NCBI RefSeq assembly: GCF_011753055.1 | Contig: NZ_VWWJ01000001.1 | Coordinates: forward strand, 496,001-560,000 | Source of the DNA: Burkholderia sp. Ax-1719 | GTDB taxonomy: Bacteria > Pseudomonadota > Gammaproteobacteria > Burkholderiales > Burkholderiaceae | Direction: 5' to 3' | DNA length: 64,000 nucleotides | In this document: positions 52,596-61,412 of the stretch, piece by piece | Numbering within the stretch: position 1 is the first letter of the stretch | Layout of the letters: each line of letters opens with the position of its first letter | Made by a program: the position numbers and the translations under genes | The notes under the pieces: generated by a model | The model's database searches: none | What the model was told of the DNA's origin: nothing | Seen by the model: only the letters and a program-made list of their open reading frames with translations

Positions 52596-54083
52596 ATGCA
52601 ATCGAGCACCCCCGTCGCGGGCGCGTGTGAGCCGGATACATCGCTTGATTCAAACGATACACGCCGCGTCGCCGCACCAGCGGCTTATCTGACGCCTGAG
52701 GTCCACGCTCGCCAGATTTCGGCGCGCCTTGATCGGCTGCCGCCGAGTGCGCCTGTGTGGCTGTTGATCGGCGCGCTGGCGCTCGGCGGCTGGTTTGAGA
52801 TCTACGACATGTTCCTCACGGCCTATATCGGCCCAGGGCTTGTCAAAGCGGGCATCTTCACGAAGACGACCGCTTCGCTGTTCGATCTCGGCGGCCTGGG
52901 GGCATTTGTCGCGGCGCTGTTTCTGGGGCTCTTTATCGGCACGATTGGCGTGGCCTTTATTGCCGACAAACTCGGACGCCGCCGCGTCTTTGTCGGCGCG
53001 CTGCTGTGCTACACCTTCGCCGCCGTCATGATGTCGCTGCAAAGCGAGCCGGGCTGGGTCGTGTTCTGGCGGGTGGTGGCGGGCATTGGCGTGGGGGCGG
53101 AACTGGTGACAATTGACGCCTATGTCTCCGAGTTCGTGCCCGCGCGTCTGCGGGGCCGCGCGTTTGCCTTCGTGCAGGCGATCCAGTACACCTCGATTCC
53201 GACCATCGCTTTCCTCTCGTGGCAACTCGTGCCGATTGCGCCATTCGGTCAGGACGGCTGGCGTTGGGTGGTGTGGATCGGTTGCTCGGGCGCGGTGTTC
53301 GTCTGGTTGATTCGTCTGGGCTTGCCGGAAAGCCCGCGCTGGCTGATCCAGCACGGCCGCACGACGGAAGCCGAAGCAATCGTCGCGCGGCTCGAAAAAC
53401 GCATCGAGCGCGCCACCGGCAAGCCGTTGCAAGCGGTCAAGGTTGCGAGCGCAACGGAATCTGCACAGCCAGTGGCTTCGACCGACGACAGCCCGTGGAG
53501 CGCGCGCTTTCGCCGCCGCACGATCATGCTGCTGGTGTTCAACTTCTTCCAGTCGATCGGCTATTACGGTTTTGCCAGTTGGGTGCCGACGCTGCTCGCA
53601 GAAAAAGGCGTCACGCTCACGCATAGTCTCTGGTACTCGTTCCTGATCGCAATCGCAAGTCCAATCGGGCCGCTGCTTTCGATGCTGATCGCCGACCGCG
53701 TGGAGCGCAAATGGCTGATTGTCGGTTCGGCCGTGGCGATGGCGGTGCTCGGCATCGTCTTCGCACAGCAGCGCGCGCCTATGCTGCTGGTCGCCATGGG
53801 GCTGCTGATGACGCTCGCGGGCAACTGCATGACGTTTTCGTACCGCACCTATCAGGCCGAATTGTTCCCGACGCGCATGCGTGCGCGCGCCATCGGCCTG
53901 GTTTATTCGGCGAGCCGTATCAGCGCGATGCTCTCGGGTTTTCTGATTGGCTTCTTCCTGCGTCACCTGGGCGTGGGCGGCGTGTTCTCGCTGATCGCCG
54001 GGTCGATGTTTGTCGTAGTCCTGACGATTGGACTGTTCGGGCCACGCTCGCGTGGTCTCAGTCTCGAACAGATTTCCGCTTGA
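52596..54083 (+). CDS. MFS transporter (sugar/acid symporter type)
   Basis: A 495-residue MFS carrier with about twelve helices after a 60-residue polar N-terminus. LGGWFEIYDMFLTAYIGPGLVKAG and FIADKLGRRRVFVGAL, then YRTYQAELFPTRMRARAIGLVYSASRISAM, match the sugar-porter/aromatic-acid symporter group. A gene-internal loop of about 70 residues joins the two halves. ATG 52596 follows AGGAGACAAGG. It is third in the operon, so it most likely imports the starting compound of the pathway. Confidence 0.87.
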   Translation: MQSSTPVAGACEPDTSLDSNDTRRVAAPAAYLTPEVHARQISARLDRLPPSAPVWLLIGALALGGWFEIYDMFLTAYIGPGLVKAGIFTKTTASLFDLGGLGAFVAALFLGLFIGTIGVAFIADKLGRRRVFVGALLCYTFAAVMMSLQSEPGWVVFWRVVAGIGVGAELVTIDAYVSEFVPARLRGRAFAFVQAIQYTSIPTIAFLSWQLVPIAPFGQDGWRWVVWIGCSGAVFVWLIRLGLPESPRWLIQHGRTTEAEAIVARLEKRIERATGKPLQAVKVASATESAQPVASTDDSPWSARFRRRTIMLLVFNFFQSIGYYGFASWVPTLLAEKGVTLTHSLWYSFLIAIASPIGPLLSMLIADRVERKWLIVGSAVAMAVLGIVFAQQRAPMLLVAMGLLMTLAGNCMTFSYRTYQAELFPTRMRARAIGLVYSASRISAMLSGFLIGFFLRHLGVGGVFSLIAGSMFVVVLTIGLFGPRSRGLSLEQISA

Positions 54084-54107
54084 TATCGCCGCGTTTGAGG
54101 GCACTGC

Positions 54108-55031
54108 ATGTTCTATCTCGATCAACCGCCGCGCGTTATCGAAACGCGCGTATTTTCCTCGATGCCCGGCAGTTTTCGCCAGAACGGCGTCGGCTCGGCC
54201 TGGGCCAACGCCAACAAGGCGGGGCAGAGCGTCGATAGCTTCCTTGAAGGCCCGGCGTTCGACGCGCAGGGCCGGCTGTATGTGGTGGATATTCCGTTTG
54301 GCCGTATCTTCCGCATCGACCGAGAAGGCGAATGGGCACTCGTGGCGCAATACGATGGCGAGCCGAACGGTCTGAAGTTTCATCCTGACGGCCGCATTCT
54401 GATCGCCGACTATCGCAACGGCATCATGCAGCTCGATGCACAAAACGGAACCGTGGAGCCGTTGCTGGTCTCACGCAATGGCGAGTCGTTCAAGGGCTGT
54501 AATGACCTCGCGATCGCGGCCAACGGCGATATCTATTTCACCGATCAAGGGCAAACGGGTCTTCAGGACCCGACAGGCCGCGTCTATCGCCTGCGCGCCG
54601 ATGGGCGGCTCGATTGCCTGATATCGAACGGCGTGAGTCCGAATGGTCTCGTGCTCGATCCGTCGGGGCGCACGCTGTTCGTGGCGATGACCCGTGACAA
54701 CGCAGTCTGGCGCGTGCCGCTGCTCGATAGCGGCGGGACTGCGAAAGTGGGGCGCTTCTGCTCGCTGTTCGGCACGAGCGGCCCGGACGGCCTGGCGATG
54801 GATGAAGCGGGCAATCTGTATGTTGCGCACGCTTCGCTTGGGCAGGTGTTCGTTTTCGCGCCCAACGGTGTGTGCATCGCGCGCGTGAAATCGTGCGCGG
54901 GCGAAACGGTGACCAATCTCGCGTTCGGTGGCCCGCAGCGTCGGCAGATATTCATCACCGAATCGAAGAGCGGTTGTGTCCTCGTCGCCGACGTGGAGCA
55001 CCCGGGTATCGCGTTGCCTCGTCTGCCTTGA
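54108..55031 (+). CDS. SMP-30/gluconolactonase family lactonase
   Basis: A 307-residue six-bladed propeller of the SMP-30/regucalcin/LRE family, which hydrolyses sugar or aromatic-acid lactones with a divalent metal. EGPAFDAQGRLYVVDIPFGRIFRI is the first conserved blade; FKGCNDLAIAANGDIYFTDQG carries the metal-site N and D; SPNGLVLDPSGRTLFVAMT and SGPDGLAMDEAGNLYVAHA follow. There is no export signal. It lies 24 bp after the MFS stop and 11 bp before the FMN dehydrogenase, well inside the operon. Confidence 0.9.
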   Translation: MFYLDQPPRVIETRVFSSMPGSFRQNGVGSAWANANKAGQSVDSFLEGPAFDAQGRLYVVDIPFGRIFRIDREGEWALVAQYDGEPNGLKFHPDGRILIADYRNGIMQLDAQNGTVEPLLVSRNGESFKGCNDLAIAANGDIYFTDQGQTGLQDPTGRVYRLRADGRLDCLISNGVSPNGLVLDPSGRTLFVAMTRDNAVWRVPLLDSGGTAKVGRFCSLFGTSGPDGLAMDEAGNLYVAHASLGQVFVFAPNGVCIARVKSCAGETVTNLAFGGPQRRQIFITESKSGCVLVADVEHPGIALPRLP

Positions 55032-55042
55032 ACGGGTGTGCC

Positions 55043-56287
55043 ATGACTGCCGCCTTCAGCCTGAGCGACTATCCGCTCGCGAATCACTCCGCGCCGCGCA
55101 CGGGGACGTCTGCTCGCATTCCGCGCCGCCTTGCAAGCGTGCTTTCGCTCGCCGATTTCGAAGTGGCCGCGCGCCGCCATCTACCACGGCCGATTTTCGC
55201 CTATGTGAGCGGCGGCTGCGAAACCGATCGCTCGCTGCGCCAGAACCGCGCGGCGTTCGAGGACTATGACTGGGTGACGCGCGTGCTCGTGGATACGTCG
55301 CGCCGCACGCTGGATACGACGTTGTTCGGTCATACCTATGCCGCGCCGTTCGGCATTGCGCCGATGGGGATCAGCGCGCTTTCGGCGTATCGCGGCGATT
55401 TGATCCAGGCGCAGGCGAGCGCGCTCGCCAATGTGCCGATGATCATGAGCGGGTCTTCGCTGATCCGCATGGAAGACATTGCAGCCGTCAACCCCCAGGC
55501 ATGGTTCCAGATGTACGTGCCGGGCGACGCTGAGACCATCGCGGCGCTGGTGGACCGTGTTGCGCAGGCGGGCTTCGGCACGCTGGTGTTGACCGCCGAT
55601 GTGCCTGTCTCGGGTAATCGCGAGAACAATCTGCGCGCGGGCTTTTCGACGCCGTTGCGTCCGGGTCCACGGCTCGCGTGGGATGGGCTGACGCACCCGC
55701 GCTGGCTGTTTGGCACGGCGCTGCGCACGTTGTGGCGACACGGTATGCCGCATTTCGAAAACTCGCGCGTGGGACGCGGCGCGCCGATTCTCTCATCGAG
55801 CGTGTTGCGCGACTTTGGCGCGCGCGATCATCTGAGCTGGGAGCATCTGCAACTGATCCGCAAGCGCTGGCGAGGCACGCTAGTGGTAAAAGGCATTCTT
55901 CATCCCGACGATGCACGCCGCGCGCGCGAACTCGGCGCGGATGGGCTGATCGTGTCGAATCACGGCGGACGTCAGCTCGACGGGTCGATTGCGCCACTGC
56001 GCGCGCTGCCTGCGGTCGTCAACGCCGTGGACGCTGATTGTCCGGTGATGATCGACAGCGGATTCCGGCGCGGCGGCGATGTGCTGATGGCGTTGGCGCT
56101 AGGGGCGCGGGCGGTGTTTATCGGCAGGCCGTTCAATTACGCGGGCGCGGTGGCAGGAGATGCCGGAGTGCTGCATGCGTTCGCGATCGTGGCGGCGGAA
56201 ATGCGGCGGAATATGGCGCTGCTCGGGGTGACACGGCCTGATGCGCTTGGGCCGGGAAATCTTCGGGCGCGTAACGCAAAGTCGTAG
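55043..56287 (+). CDS. FMN-dependent alpha-hydroxy-acid dehydrogenase
   Basis: A 414-residue FMN enzyme of the lactate/glycolate/mandelate oxidase family. Conserved parts are YVSGGCETDRSLRQNRAAFEDY, APFGIAPMGISALS, the catalytic lysine in LVVKGILHPDDA, the H and R of SNHGGRQLDGS and DSGFRRGGDVLMALALGARAVFIGRP. It oxidises an L-2-hydroxy acid to the 2-keto acid. ATG 55043 starts 11 bp after the lactonase stop; a longer overlapping frame inside the lactonase gene is not credible. With a D-specific dehydrogenase at the start of the operon, both hydroxy-acid stereochemistries could be handled. Confidence 0.9.
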   Translation: MTAAFSLSDYPLANHSAPRTGTSARIPRRLASVLSLADFEVAARRHLPRPIFAYVSGGCETDRSLRQNRAAFEDYDWVTRVLVDTSRRTLDTTLFGHTYAAPFGIAPMGISALSAYRGDLIQAQASALANVPMIMSGSSLIRMEDIAAVNPQAWFQMYVPGDAETIAALVDRVAQAGFGTLVLTADVPVSGNRENNLRAGFSTPLRPGPRLAWDGLTHPRWLFGTALRTLWRHGMPHFENSRVGRGAPILSSSVLRDFGARDHLSWEHLQLIRKRWRGTLVVKGILHPDDARRARELGADGLIVSNHGGRQLDGSIAPLRALPAVVNAVDADCPVMIDSGFRRGGDVLMALALGARAVFIGRPFNYAGAVAGDAGVLHAFAIVAAEMRRNMALLGVTRPDALGPGNLRARNAKS

Positions 56288-56343
56288 TTTCCCGGTCAGG
56301 CGTGGCGCTTGCTTCATCGCGGGACTAACCCCGGAGAACATCG

Positions 56344-57522
56344 ATGGAGCATTCTTGCGCTCTCATGCGTCGCGCGTGTGCCGCTGCGCTGCTGTCCTGC
56401 GCCTCATGCGGTGCGGCATTCGCTGCCGACGCTGCCGCAGCCGCTTCCAGCGTCGCGCTGACCCAGGCGCCTTACGGCTCCACGAAAAGCGGCCAGGCCG
56501 TCACGCAATACACCTTGAGCAACGCCCACGGCATCAAGCTCAAGGTCATCAATTACGGCGCAATCGTCACTGAACTCGATACGCCCGACCGTCACGGCCA
56601 GGTTGCCGATATCGTGCTGGGTTTCGGTTCGCTCGCCGATTACGAAGCGCATAACGGCGACATTCATTTCGGCGCGACCATCGGCCGCTATGCGAACCGC
56701 ATCGCGAAGGGGCGTTTCACGCTCGACGGACGCGAATGGACGCTTCCCGTCAACGATGGGCCGAACACGTTGCACGGCGGACCTGACAGCTTTGATACGA
56801 AACTGTGGAGGACGATGCAATCCGGCGGCGATGGCCAGCACGCAAGCGTGACGCTGCGCTACGTGAGTCCCGATGGCGAGAACGGCTTCCCCGGCACGTT
56901 GACGGTGGATGTGACCTATACGCTGGGCAACGACGATACGGTGCGCATCGACTATCGCGCGCAAACCGACAAGGACACCGTCGTCAATCTCACCAATCAC
57001 AGCTATTTCAATCTCGCGGGCGAGGGATCGGGCAGCGTCGAGCATCAGATGATCCAGATCGCCGCGCAACGCTATACGCCCACGGATTCGACCTCCATTC
57101 CGACCGGCGAGATCAGTCCGGTGCAAGGCACGCCGCTGGATTTGCGCGAGCTTACGCCGATTGGCGCGCAACTGCGCTCGTCGTTCGAGCAGATGCGCAT
57201 TGCGCGCGGCTACGATCAGAACTGGGTGCTCGACCACGGTGCTCGGGCGCAGCCGGGCTTCGCTGCGCGCGCGTATGATCCGGCATCAGGACGCATGCTC
57301 GACCTGTACACGACGCAGCCCGGTTTGCAGTTTTATACGTCGAACAGCCTGAATGGCGGCGCGGTGGGGCGTTCAGGCGTGAGTTACCGGCAAACCGATG
57401 CATTTGCGCTGGAGGCGCAGCATTTCCCCGATTCGCCGAATCATCCTGCATTTCCGACGACTGAATTGAAAGCAGGCGAGACGTTGCATGAAACGACGGT
57501 CTGGAAATTGGGCGCGCGGTGA
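56344..57522 (+). CDS. galM: Exported aldose 1-epimerase
   Basis: A 392-residue aldose 1-epimerase (mutarotase). The signal peptide ends around AAFAAD (residue about 28), so it acts in the periplasm, unlike the cytosolic E. coli enzyme. Family motifs are GAIVTELDTPDRHG, GATIGRYANRIAKGRF, LHGGPDSFDTKLW, NLTNHSYFNLAGEG with the catalytic histidine, and a C-terminal PTTELKAGETL with the catalytic glutamate. GGAG precedes the ATG at 56344. It is 56 bp after the FMN dehydrogenase on the same strand and may be the last gene of the operon, interconverting anomers before uptake. Confidence 0.92.
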   Translation: MEHSCALMRRACAAALLSCASCGAAFAADAAAAASSVALTQAPYGSTKSGQAVTQYTLSNAHGIKLKVINYGAIVTELDTPDRHGQVADIVLGFGSLADYEAHNGDIHFGATIGRYANRIAKGRFTLDGREWTLPVNDGPNTLHGGPDSFDTKLWRTMQSGGDGQHASVTLRYVSPDGENGFPGTLTVDVTYTLGNDDTVRIDYRAQTDKDTVVNLTNHSYFNLAGEGSGSVEHQMIQIAAQRYTPTDSTSIPTGEISPVQGTPLDLRELTPIGAQLRSSFEQMRIARGYDQNWVLDHGARAQPGFAARAYDPASGRMLDLYTTQPGLQFYTSNSLNGGAVGRSGVSYRQTDAFALEAQHFPDSPNHPAFPTTELKAGETLHETTVWKLGAR

Positions 57523-57594
57523 CGTCGCCGTGTCGTATTGCTGCCTTAGTGCAATAGCAGAATCGAGCCGTTTAGATCGACAGGAAATCCCATC

Positions 57595-58035
57595 ATGGCC
57601 GAAATCAAACCCATCCCCGCCGATGTCAACAACGAGATCGCGGAACTCGCCAGCATCGCGCTCACGTTGCTGAAACTGGACAGTGCGAGCCAGCCGGAAG
57701 CCGTCGTTGCCGCGATTACCGATTTTGTGCGCGACTGCAAAGACAAGCGTTCACCTATTCCGGATGACGAAGTATTTGCGCTGGGCGCGCTCCTGGGCAG
57801 CCAGTATGTTCGCGGTCTGCAGTGGCATTGGGGATCGGTGGTCTGGGATTTCGACGAGCAGAACGGTGCGATTGGCGTGCTCAATCACGACAACTCTCTG
57901 TTTACCAATCCTGTCGGCTGGGTCGATCAGGTCTTGAAGTCCGATGGCGGCGTGCCGTTCATGTTGAGCTACAACATGATCGTCGCCAATCAGACGCCCG
58001 TGTTCGAGCCAGATAGCGCAACAGGTCTTTACTGA
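57595..58035 (+). CDS. Hypothetical protein of 146 residues
   Basis: An acidic 146-residue protein I do not recognise. It starts MAEIKPIPADVNNEIAEL with AGGA before the ATG, and has a hydrophilic helical N-half (to about residue 60), then LGALLGSQYVRGLQWHWGSVVWDFDEQN and a PVGWVDQVLKS segment with many aromatic residues. The layout, a small acidic single-domain protein with W-rich core, resembles DUF-type immunity or SMI1-like proteins, but no partner toxin is present, so I give no function. It converges with the GlxA gene seven bases away and shares no operon sign with galM. Confidence 0.7.
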   Translation: MAEIKPIPADVNNEIAELASIALTLLKLDSASQPEAVVAAITDFVRDCKDKRSPIPDDEVFALGALLGSQYVRGLQWHWGSVVWDFDEQNGAIGVLNHDNSLFTNPVGWVDQVLKSDGGVPFMLSYNMIVANQTPVFEPDSATGLY

Positions 58036-58042
58036 GGCTGAC

Positions 58043-59008
58043 TCAAAGCAGATCCGCCCGAAGGTCGCGCACGCCGCGTCCCAGCCGTTGGCGCAACAGC
58101 GTGCGCAGGGTTGCGCCGTCTGCATAACCCACTTCGGTGGCGATCGCTTCGATATCCAGCCCGCTGCCATGCAGCAGCGATTGCGCGCGCTCGACGCGCA
58201 GATCCTGAAAGTACGCGAGCGGTGATTTACCCAGCACTTCCTGGCAGCGTCGCTGCAACGAACGAGGGCTTGTCGCCAGCGCTTCGGCCGCGTCCTGGAG
58301 CGAAAAGCCATTGCGTAACGCCTTGCGCGCCCATTGCTCGAAGCGCTGGATCAACGGATCGTGCTGCGCGAGATGATTGGGGATGATGTACGGCGCTTGC
58401 GAGCTACGGATATCCGCCAGCAAGTAGCGCGAAACGAGCGCAGCCAGTTCCGGGCTGGCCTGGCGGATCAGCCAGAGCGCGAGATCGAGATGGCCCATCG
58501 CCGCGCCCGCCGTCACGCCGATATCGCTGACAACGAGCATGCGCGATTCGTCGAGCTTGACGAGCGGATAACGCTGGCGGAACAGCGGCGCGAGCGACCA
58601 GGTGCTGGTGGCTTCGCGTCCGTCGAGCAGACCCGCTTCGGCCAGCACGAAGGTGCCAATGCATGAAGCGGCGATGCGCGCGCCTTGCTCGCGCCACTGG
58701 AGCAATTGCGCCTGCGCATCGATGACATCGGGTCTTGCGAGCGCTGGGAGCAGCAATTCGGGCGTCGTGGCGTTGAGCGCCGGCACGACCACCCAATCCG
58801 GTTTGAGCGCGGGCGTGATGGCCTGCACGGGAATCGTGAAACCGTGGCCCGAACGGACCCTTTTGCGCACACCCACTACCATCACGTCGAAACGCGGCGT
58901 GCCGCCCAGCGCGCGTGCCGAGAGGCCATTGGCCGCGCGCAGCGCGTCGAGCGTGACGGCCAGGCCCGTATCGAACAATCCTTCCAGCGCGAGTACACAG
59001 ATTTTCAT
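58043..59008 (-). CDS. GlxA family AraC-type transcriptional regulator
   Basis: A 321-residue GlxA regulator with a DJ-1/PfpI-like N-terminal domain (ICVLALEGLFDTGLAVTLDALRAAN, then SCIGTFVLAEAGLLDGREATSTWSLAPLF, with the cysteine at the nucleophile elbow) and a C-terminal AraC domain (FSLQDAAEALATSPRSLQRRCQEVLGKSPLAYFQDLRVERAQSLL). The ATG at 59008 begins the conserved domain; an upstream start at 59023 adds five residues. It is divergent from a small YciI-like gene only 110 bp away, which is its likely target. Confidence 0.88.
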   Translation of the reverse strand: MKICVLALEGLFDTGLAVTLDALRAANGLSARALGGTPRFDVMVVGVRKRVRSGHGFTIPVQAITPALKPDWVVVPALNATTPELLLPALARPDVIDAQAQLLQWREQGARIAASCIGTFVLAEAGLLDGREATSTWSLAPLFRQRYPLVKLDESRMLVVSDIGVTAGAAMGHLDLALWLIRQASPELAALVSRYLLADIRSSQAPYIIPNHLAQHDPLIQRFEQWARKALRNGFSLQDAAEALATSPRSLQRRCQEVLGKSPLAYFQDLRVERAQSLLHGSGLDIEAIATEVGYADGATLRTLLRQRLGRGVRDLRADLL

Positions 59009-59118
59009 GGCGTAAATGACCACAAAGTTGTCATTTGCGACGATACCTCTTTCCCGGTCCGAAAGCTACATTGCTTCCCGTTGCATGCCGCAACGCCGAT
59101 AAACAACGGAGAAGACTC

Positions 59119-59409
59119 ATGAAGGTATTCGCGATTGGCTCGATCACCAAGCCGCCCTCGCCGGAGCAGCAACCGCAGGTCATGGCGAAAGAGGTCCCTG
59201 CCACCTTGCAGCTTTATCTCGACGGAAAAATCGAACAGTTCTGGTTTCGCCAGGATCGTCCGGGGGTGTTCTTTCTGATGGATGCGCAAAGCGTTGAGGA
59301 GGCGCGCGCCGCCGTGCAGGCGTTGCCGCTCGCAGCAGGCGGCTTCATGACTTTCGAAATGACGCCGGTGGGTCCGCTTGCGCCGCTTGGGCGGCTGATC
59401 CAGAAGTAA
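59119..59409 (+). CDS. Small muconolactone-isomerase/YciI-like protein
   Basis: A 96-residue protein with a ferredoxin-like dimeric barrel pattern (MKVFAIGSIT, LQLYLDGKIEQFWFRQDRPGVFFLMDAQSVEEARAAVQALPLAAGGFMTFEMTPVGPLAPL). This matches the muconolactone delta-isomerase/YciI-like superfamily, small proteins that isomerise or detoxify organic acids. CGGAGAAG precedes the ATG. It is divergent from a GlxA regulator and has its own terminator, so it forms a two-gene regulated pair. A similar small protein accompanies GlxA regulators in other species, though its substrate is unknown. Confidence 0.78.
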   Translation: MKVFAIGSITKPPSPEQQPQVMAKEVPATLQLYLDGKIEQFWFRQDRPGVFFLMDAQSVEEARAAVQALPLAAGGFMTFEMTPVGPLAPLGRLIQK

Positions 59410-59420
59410 GGCGTTCAACG

Positions 59421-59457
59421 CGATTTAAAGGCCGCCATGAGGGCGGCTTTTAAATCG
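59421..59457. terminator. Bidirectional-type terminator hairpin
   Basis: A 16-bp stem (CGATTTAAAGGCCGCC with its complement, 15 pairs) closes an ATGAG loop. T-runs in the right arm and A-runs in the left allow ending of transcription from either side. It lies 11 bp after the small protein gene and before the convergent amine oxidase stop. Confidence 0.85.
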
Positions 59458-59574
59458 CCGACTTGTGTTGTCAATCGACATCAGCACTTCGCCGTCGCAG
59501 GGCACGGGGCTTGTGACGCTCGACGCGTTCGAGAACGCCGGGTTATGCGATCTGCGTCGCGCGGTAAGCGGATT

Positions 59575-60672
59575 TTATGATGCGCTTTCCATGAACATCG
59601 TACCGATCGCTGCTTCGGCGGCGTCGATGGCTCCGGCGAGATAGCCTGGATATCGCGTTGACCATTCACTACCGATTCCTGCCAGGCGTCCGCGCCATGC
59701 GCCGCTGATCGGGGCGCTTTCCGGCGCACCCCAATGATGGGGCGTAGCGGATCGATCCGCCGCCGTTGCGGTGAGATTGGCCGCCGCCCAGTCCTTGATA
59801 ACTTCCAGGCGCGGCTCGGCGGCTTCCTTGCCAAACAGCCGCACCAGTTGCGCACGGCAAGCGGCCAGAAGCGCTGCTTCGCCCACTCTGGCGCGCAAAT
59901 CGGTGGGAAGACCGATAAAGCCAAACAGCGCGGCGTCGCCCTTGACTGTAGCAGCGTCGTGAATCTCGGCGAGCGGGCCGCTCGCGCTGCGCGCTTCGCC
60001 AGACAGGCCGCGCTCGCGCCAGAACGCGCGCGGGTAGACCGCGAGATACTTCGCATGCGGCGCCATCCATGTTGGCGTCTCGCGCCATGCGTTTGTCAGG
60101 GCATCGGGCAGCGCCGGGCTGAACTCGATCGACGCCACAGCAAGACGGGGCGGCAAGGCCAGCATTACACGGTCGACACGGTATGTCGTTACTCGACCTT
60201 GCGGATTCGCTGCGTGGATGTCGATGCCATCGCGCTGCGCGGCGATGCGCGTGACGCGCTGCTCGCCATGCAAGCGTTGAGGTGCGAGCCGCGCTTGTAT
60301 CGCTTCGGTGAGCGCAGACATGCCGCCCACGAGTCGCATCGCCGTAGGCGCGCCCGGATAGCCTCGCGTGCGCGTGGGCGGTATGTCAGGCGAGCGTTCG
60401 ATCAAGGTATCGCCGGTCTCGTGCTGTGCGAAGCGCTCCAGCCCGAGTTCACACACCTGATGATCGAGTTCTGGCTGGATTTCAGGCCAGAACCAGGTCG
60501 GACCCAGATCGAAGCGGGCGTCATCATGACCCGCCGTTACGGTTTCAATGCGTCCGCCGAATCGCCCAGCCGCTTCGAGTAGCACGAAGTCCTCGATGCC
60601 GCGCGCTTGCAGACGCAGCGCCGCATAGAGTCCCGCAAGCCCGCCGCCGATGATGCCAATACGTGCGTTCAT
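59575..60672 (-). CDS. FAD-dependent monoamine oxidase family protein
   Basis: A 365-residue flavin amine oxidase. The dinucleotide loop IGIIGGGLAGLYAALRLQARG and FGGRIET are at the start, with RLVGGMSALTEAI and a C-terminal GIGSEWSTRYPGYLAGAIDAAEAA flavin segment. It is shorter than classic monoamine oxidases (about 450-500), suggesting a compact substrate domain. AAGGAGG precedes the ATG, and the start overlaps the cupin stop by four bases (ATGA). In this operon it may oxidise an amine or a non-amine reduced carbon substrate; the family covers both. Confidence 0.88.
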   Translation of the reverse strand: MNARIGIIGGGLAGLYAALRLQARGIEDFVLLEAAGRFGGRIETVTAGHDDARFDLGPTWFWPEIQPELDHQVCELGLERFAQHETGDTLIERSPDIPPTRTRGYPGAPTAMRLVGGMSALTEAIQARLAPQRLHGEQRVTRIAAQRDGIDIHAANPQGRVTTYRVDRVMLALPPRLAVASIEFSPALPDALTNAWRETPTWMAPHAKYLAVYPRAFWRERGLSGEARSASGPLAEIHDAATVKGDAALFGFIGLPTDLRARVGEAALLAACRAQLVRLFGKEAAEPRLEVIKDWAAANLTATAADRSATPHHWGAPESAPISGAWRGRLAGIGSEWSTRYPGYLAGAIDAAEAAIGTMFMESAS

Positions 60673-61358
60673 TGCGCGCCTCCTTCCGGCAGTCCGCGAA
60701 ACGCGCCCGTTTTCAGATATAGCGTCGCGCCTTCAGCGCCAGCCTTCACATCGCGATGCACACCTGCGGGCAGACGCAGCCAGCTGCCTTGCGCAAGGCG
60801 CGTGATATCGCGAACGGAAACTTCACCGTCGAGCACCAACAATTCAGCGCCTTTCACAGCATCGGCAAATATCCGTTCATGAGCAGATATCCGCACGAGC
60901 GCAACGCGCTCCTCCGCGTCTTCAAAGAGCGGGCATATCGCACGGCCGTGTTCGTGTATCCATGCGTTGGGCGCGTGCGTGTCGATACGCACGCTCTGTG
61001 CTTCAGTGGCCGCCATCTGCCTGAGTTTGACGAAGATAACGGCTCCGGCCTCGCTGGCGGGCTGATGAGAGGAACCCGGCGGATTGCGCAGATACCATCC
61101 GGCGGGATAGTGCTGGTCGCCTTCGGAAAGGCAGCCGGATAACACGAGAATTTCCTCGCCGCCATCGTGCGTATGGCGTGGAAAGTGCGAGCCGCGCGCA
61201 TAGCGCACGATACTCGTGGCGCGTGCTTTTTCGTGATTGCCTGATGCACTGACGCGATCGAGCATCACGCGCTCGACGCCAGTTTGCGGCGAGCGTACCC
61301 ATTCGTAGCGGTCTCCCGCGATAATCGCGCGGCGCGCAAAGTCGGCGTTGACAAGCAT
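60669..61358 (-). CDS. Double-cupin (ChrR-like) protein
   Basis: A 229-residue protein with two cupin repeats. The first has RHTHDGGEEILVLSGCLSEGDQHYPAGWYLRNPPGSSHQP, the zinc cupin motif of ChrR-like anti-sigma factors. The second half (residues about 125-220) is degenerate, with ELLVLDGEVSVRDI and LPAGVHRDVKAGAEG. No anti-sigma domain and no ECF sigma gene are present, so it is probably a stand-alone metal cupin. It is translationally coupled to the amine oxidase. Confidence 0.83.
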   Translation of the reverse strand: MLVNADFARRAIIAGDRYEWVRSPQTGVERVMLDRVSASGNHEKARATSIVRYARGSHFPRHTHDGGEEILVLSGCLSEGDQHYPAGWYLRNPPGSSHQPASEAGAVIFVKLRQMAATEAQSVRIDTHAPNAWIHEHGRAICPLFEDAEERVALVRISAHERIFADAVKGAELLVLDGEVSVRDITRLAQGSWLRLPAGVHRDVKAGAEGATLYLKTGAFRGLPEGGAQ

Positions 61359-61412
61359 GAGCGTATTCCAGGGCGCAGCGCCGGCAGCGAGTGTGCCGAC
61401 GCCGGATGTCGA

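Noticed and set aside
52650..54443. A 597-codon minus-strand open frame opposite the MFS and lactonase genes
   Set aside because: No motif and biased composition; the plus-strand genes have ribosome sites, start codons and conserved motifs.
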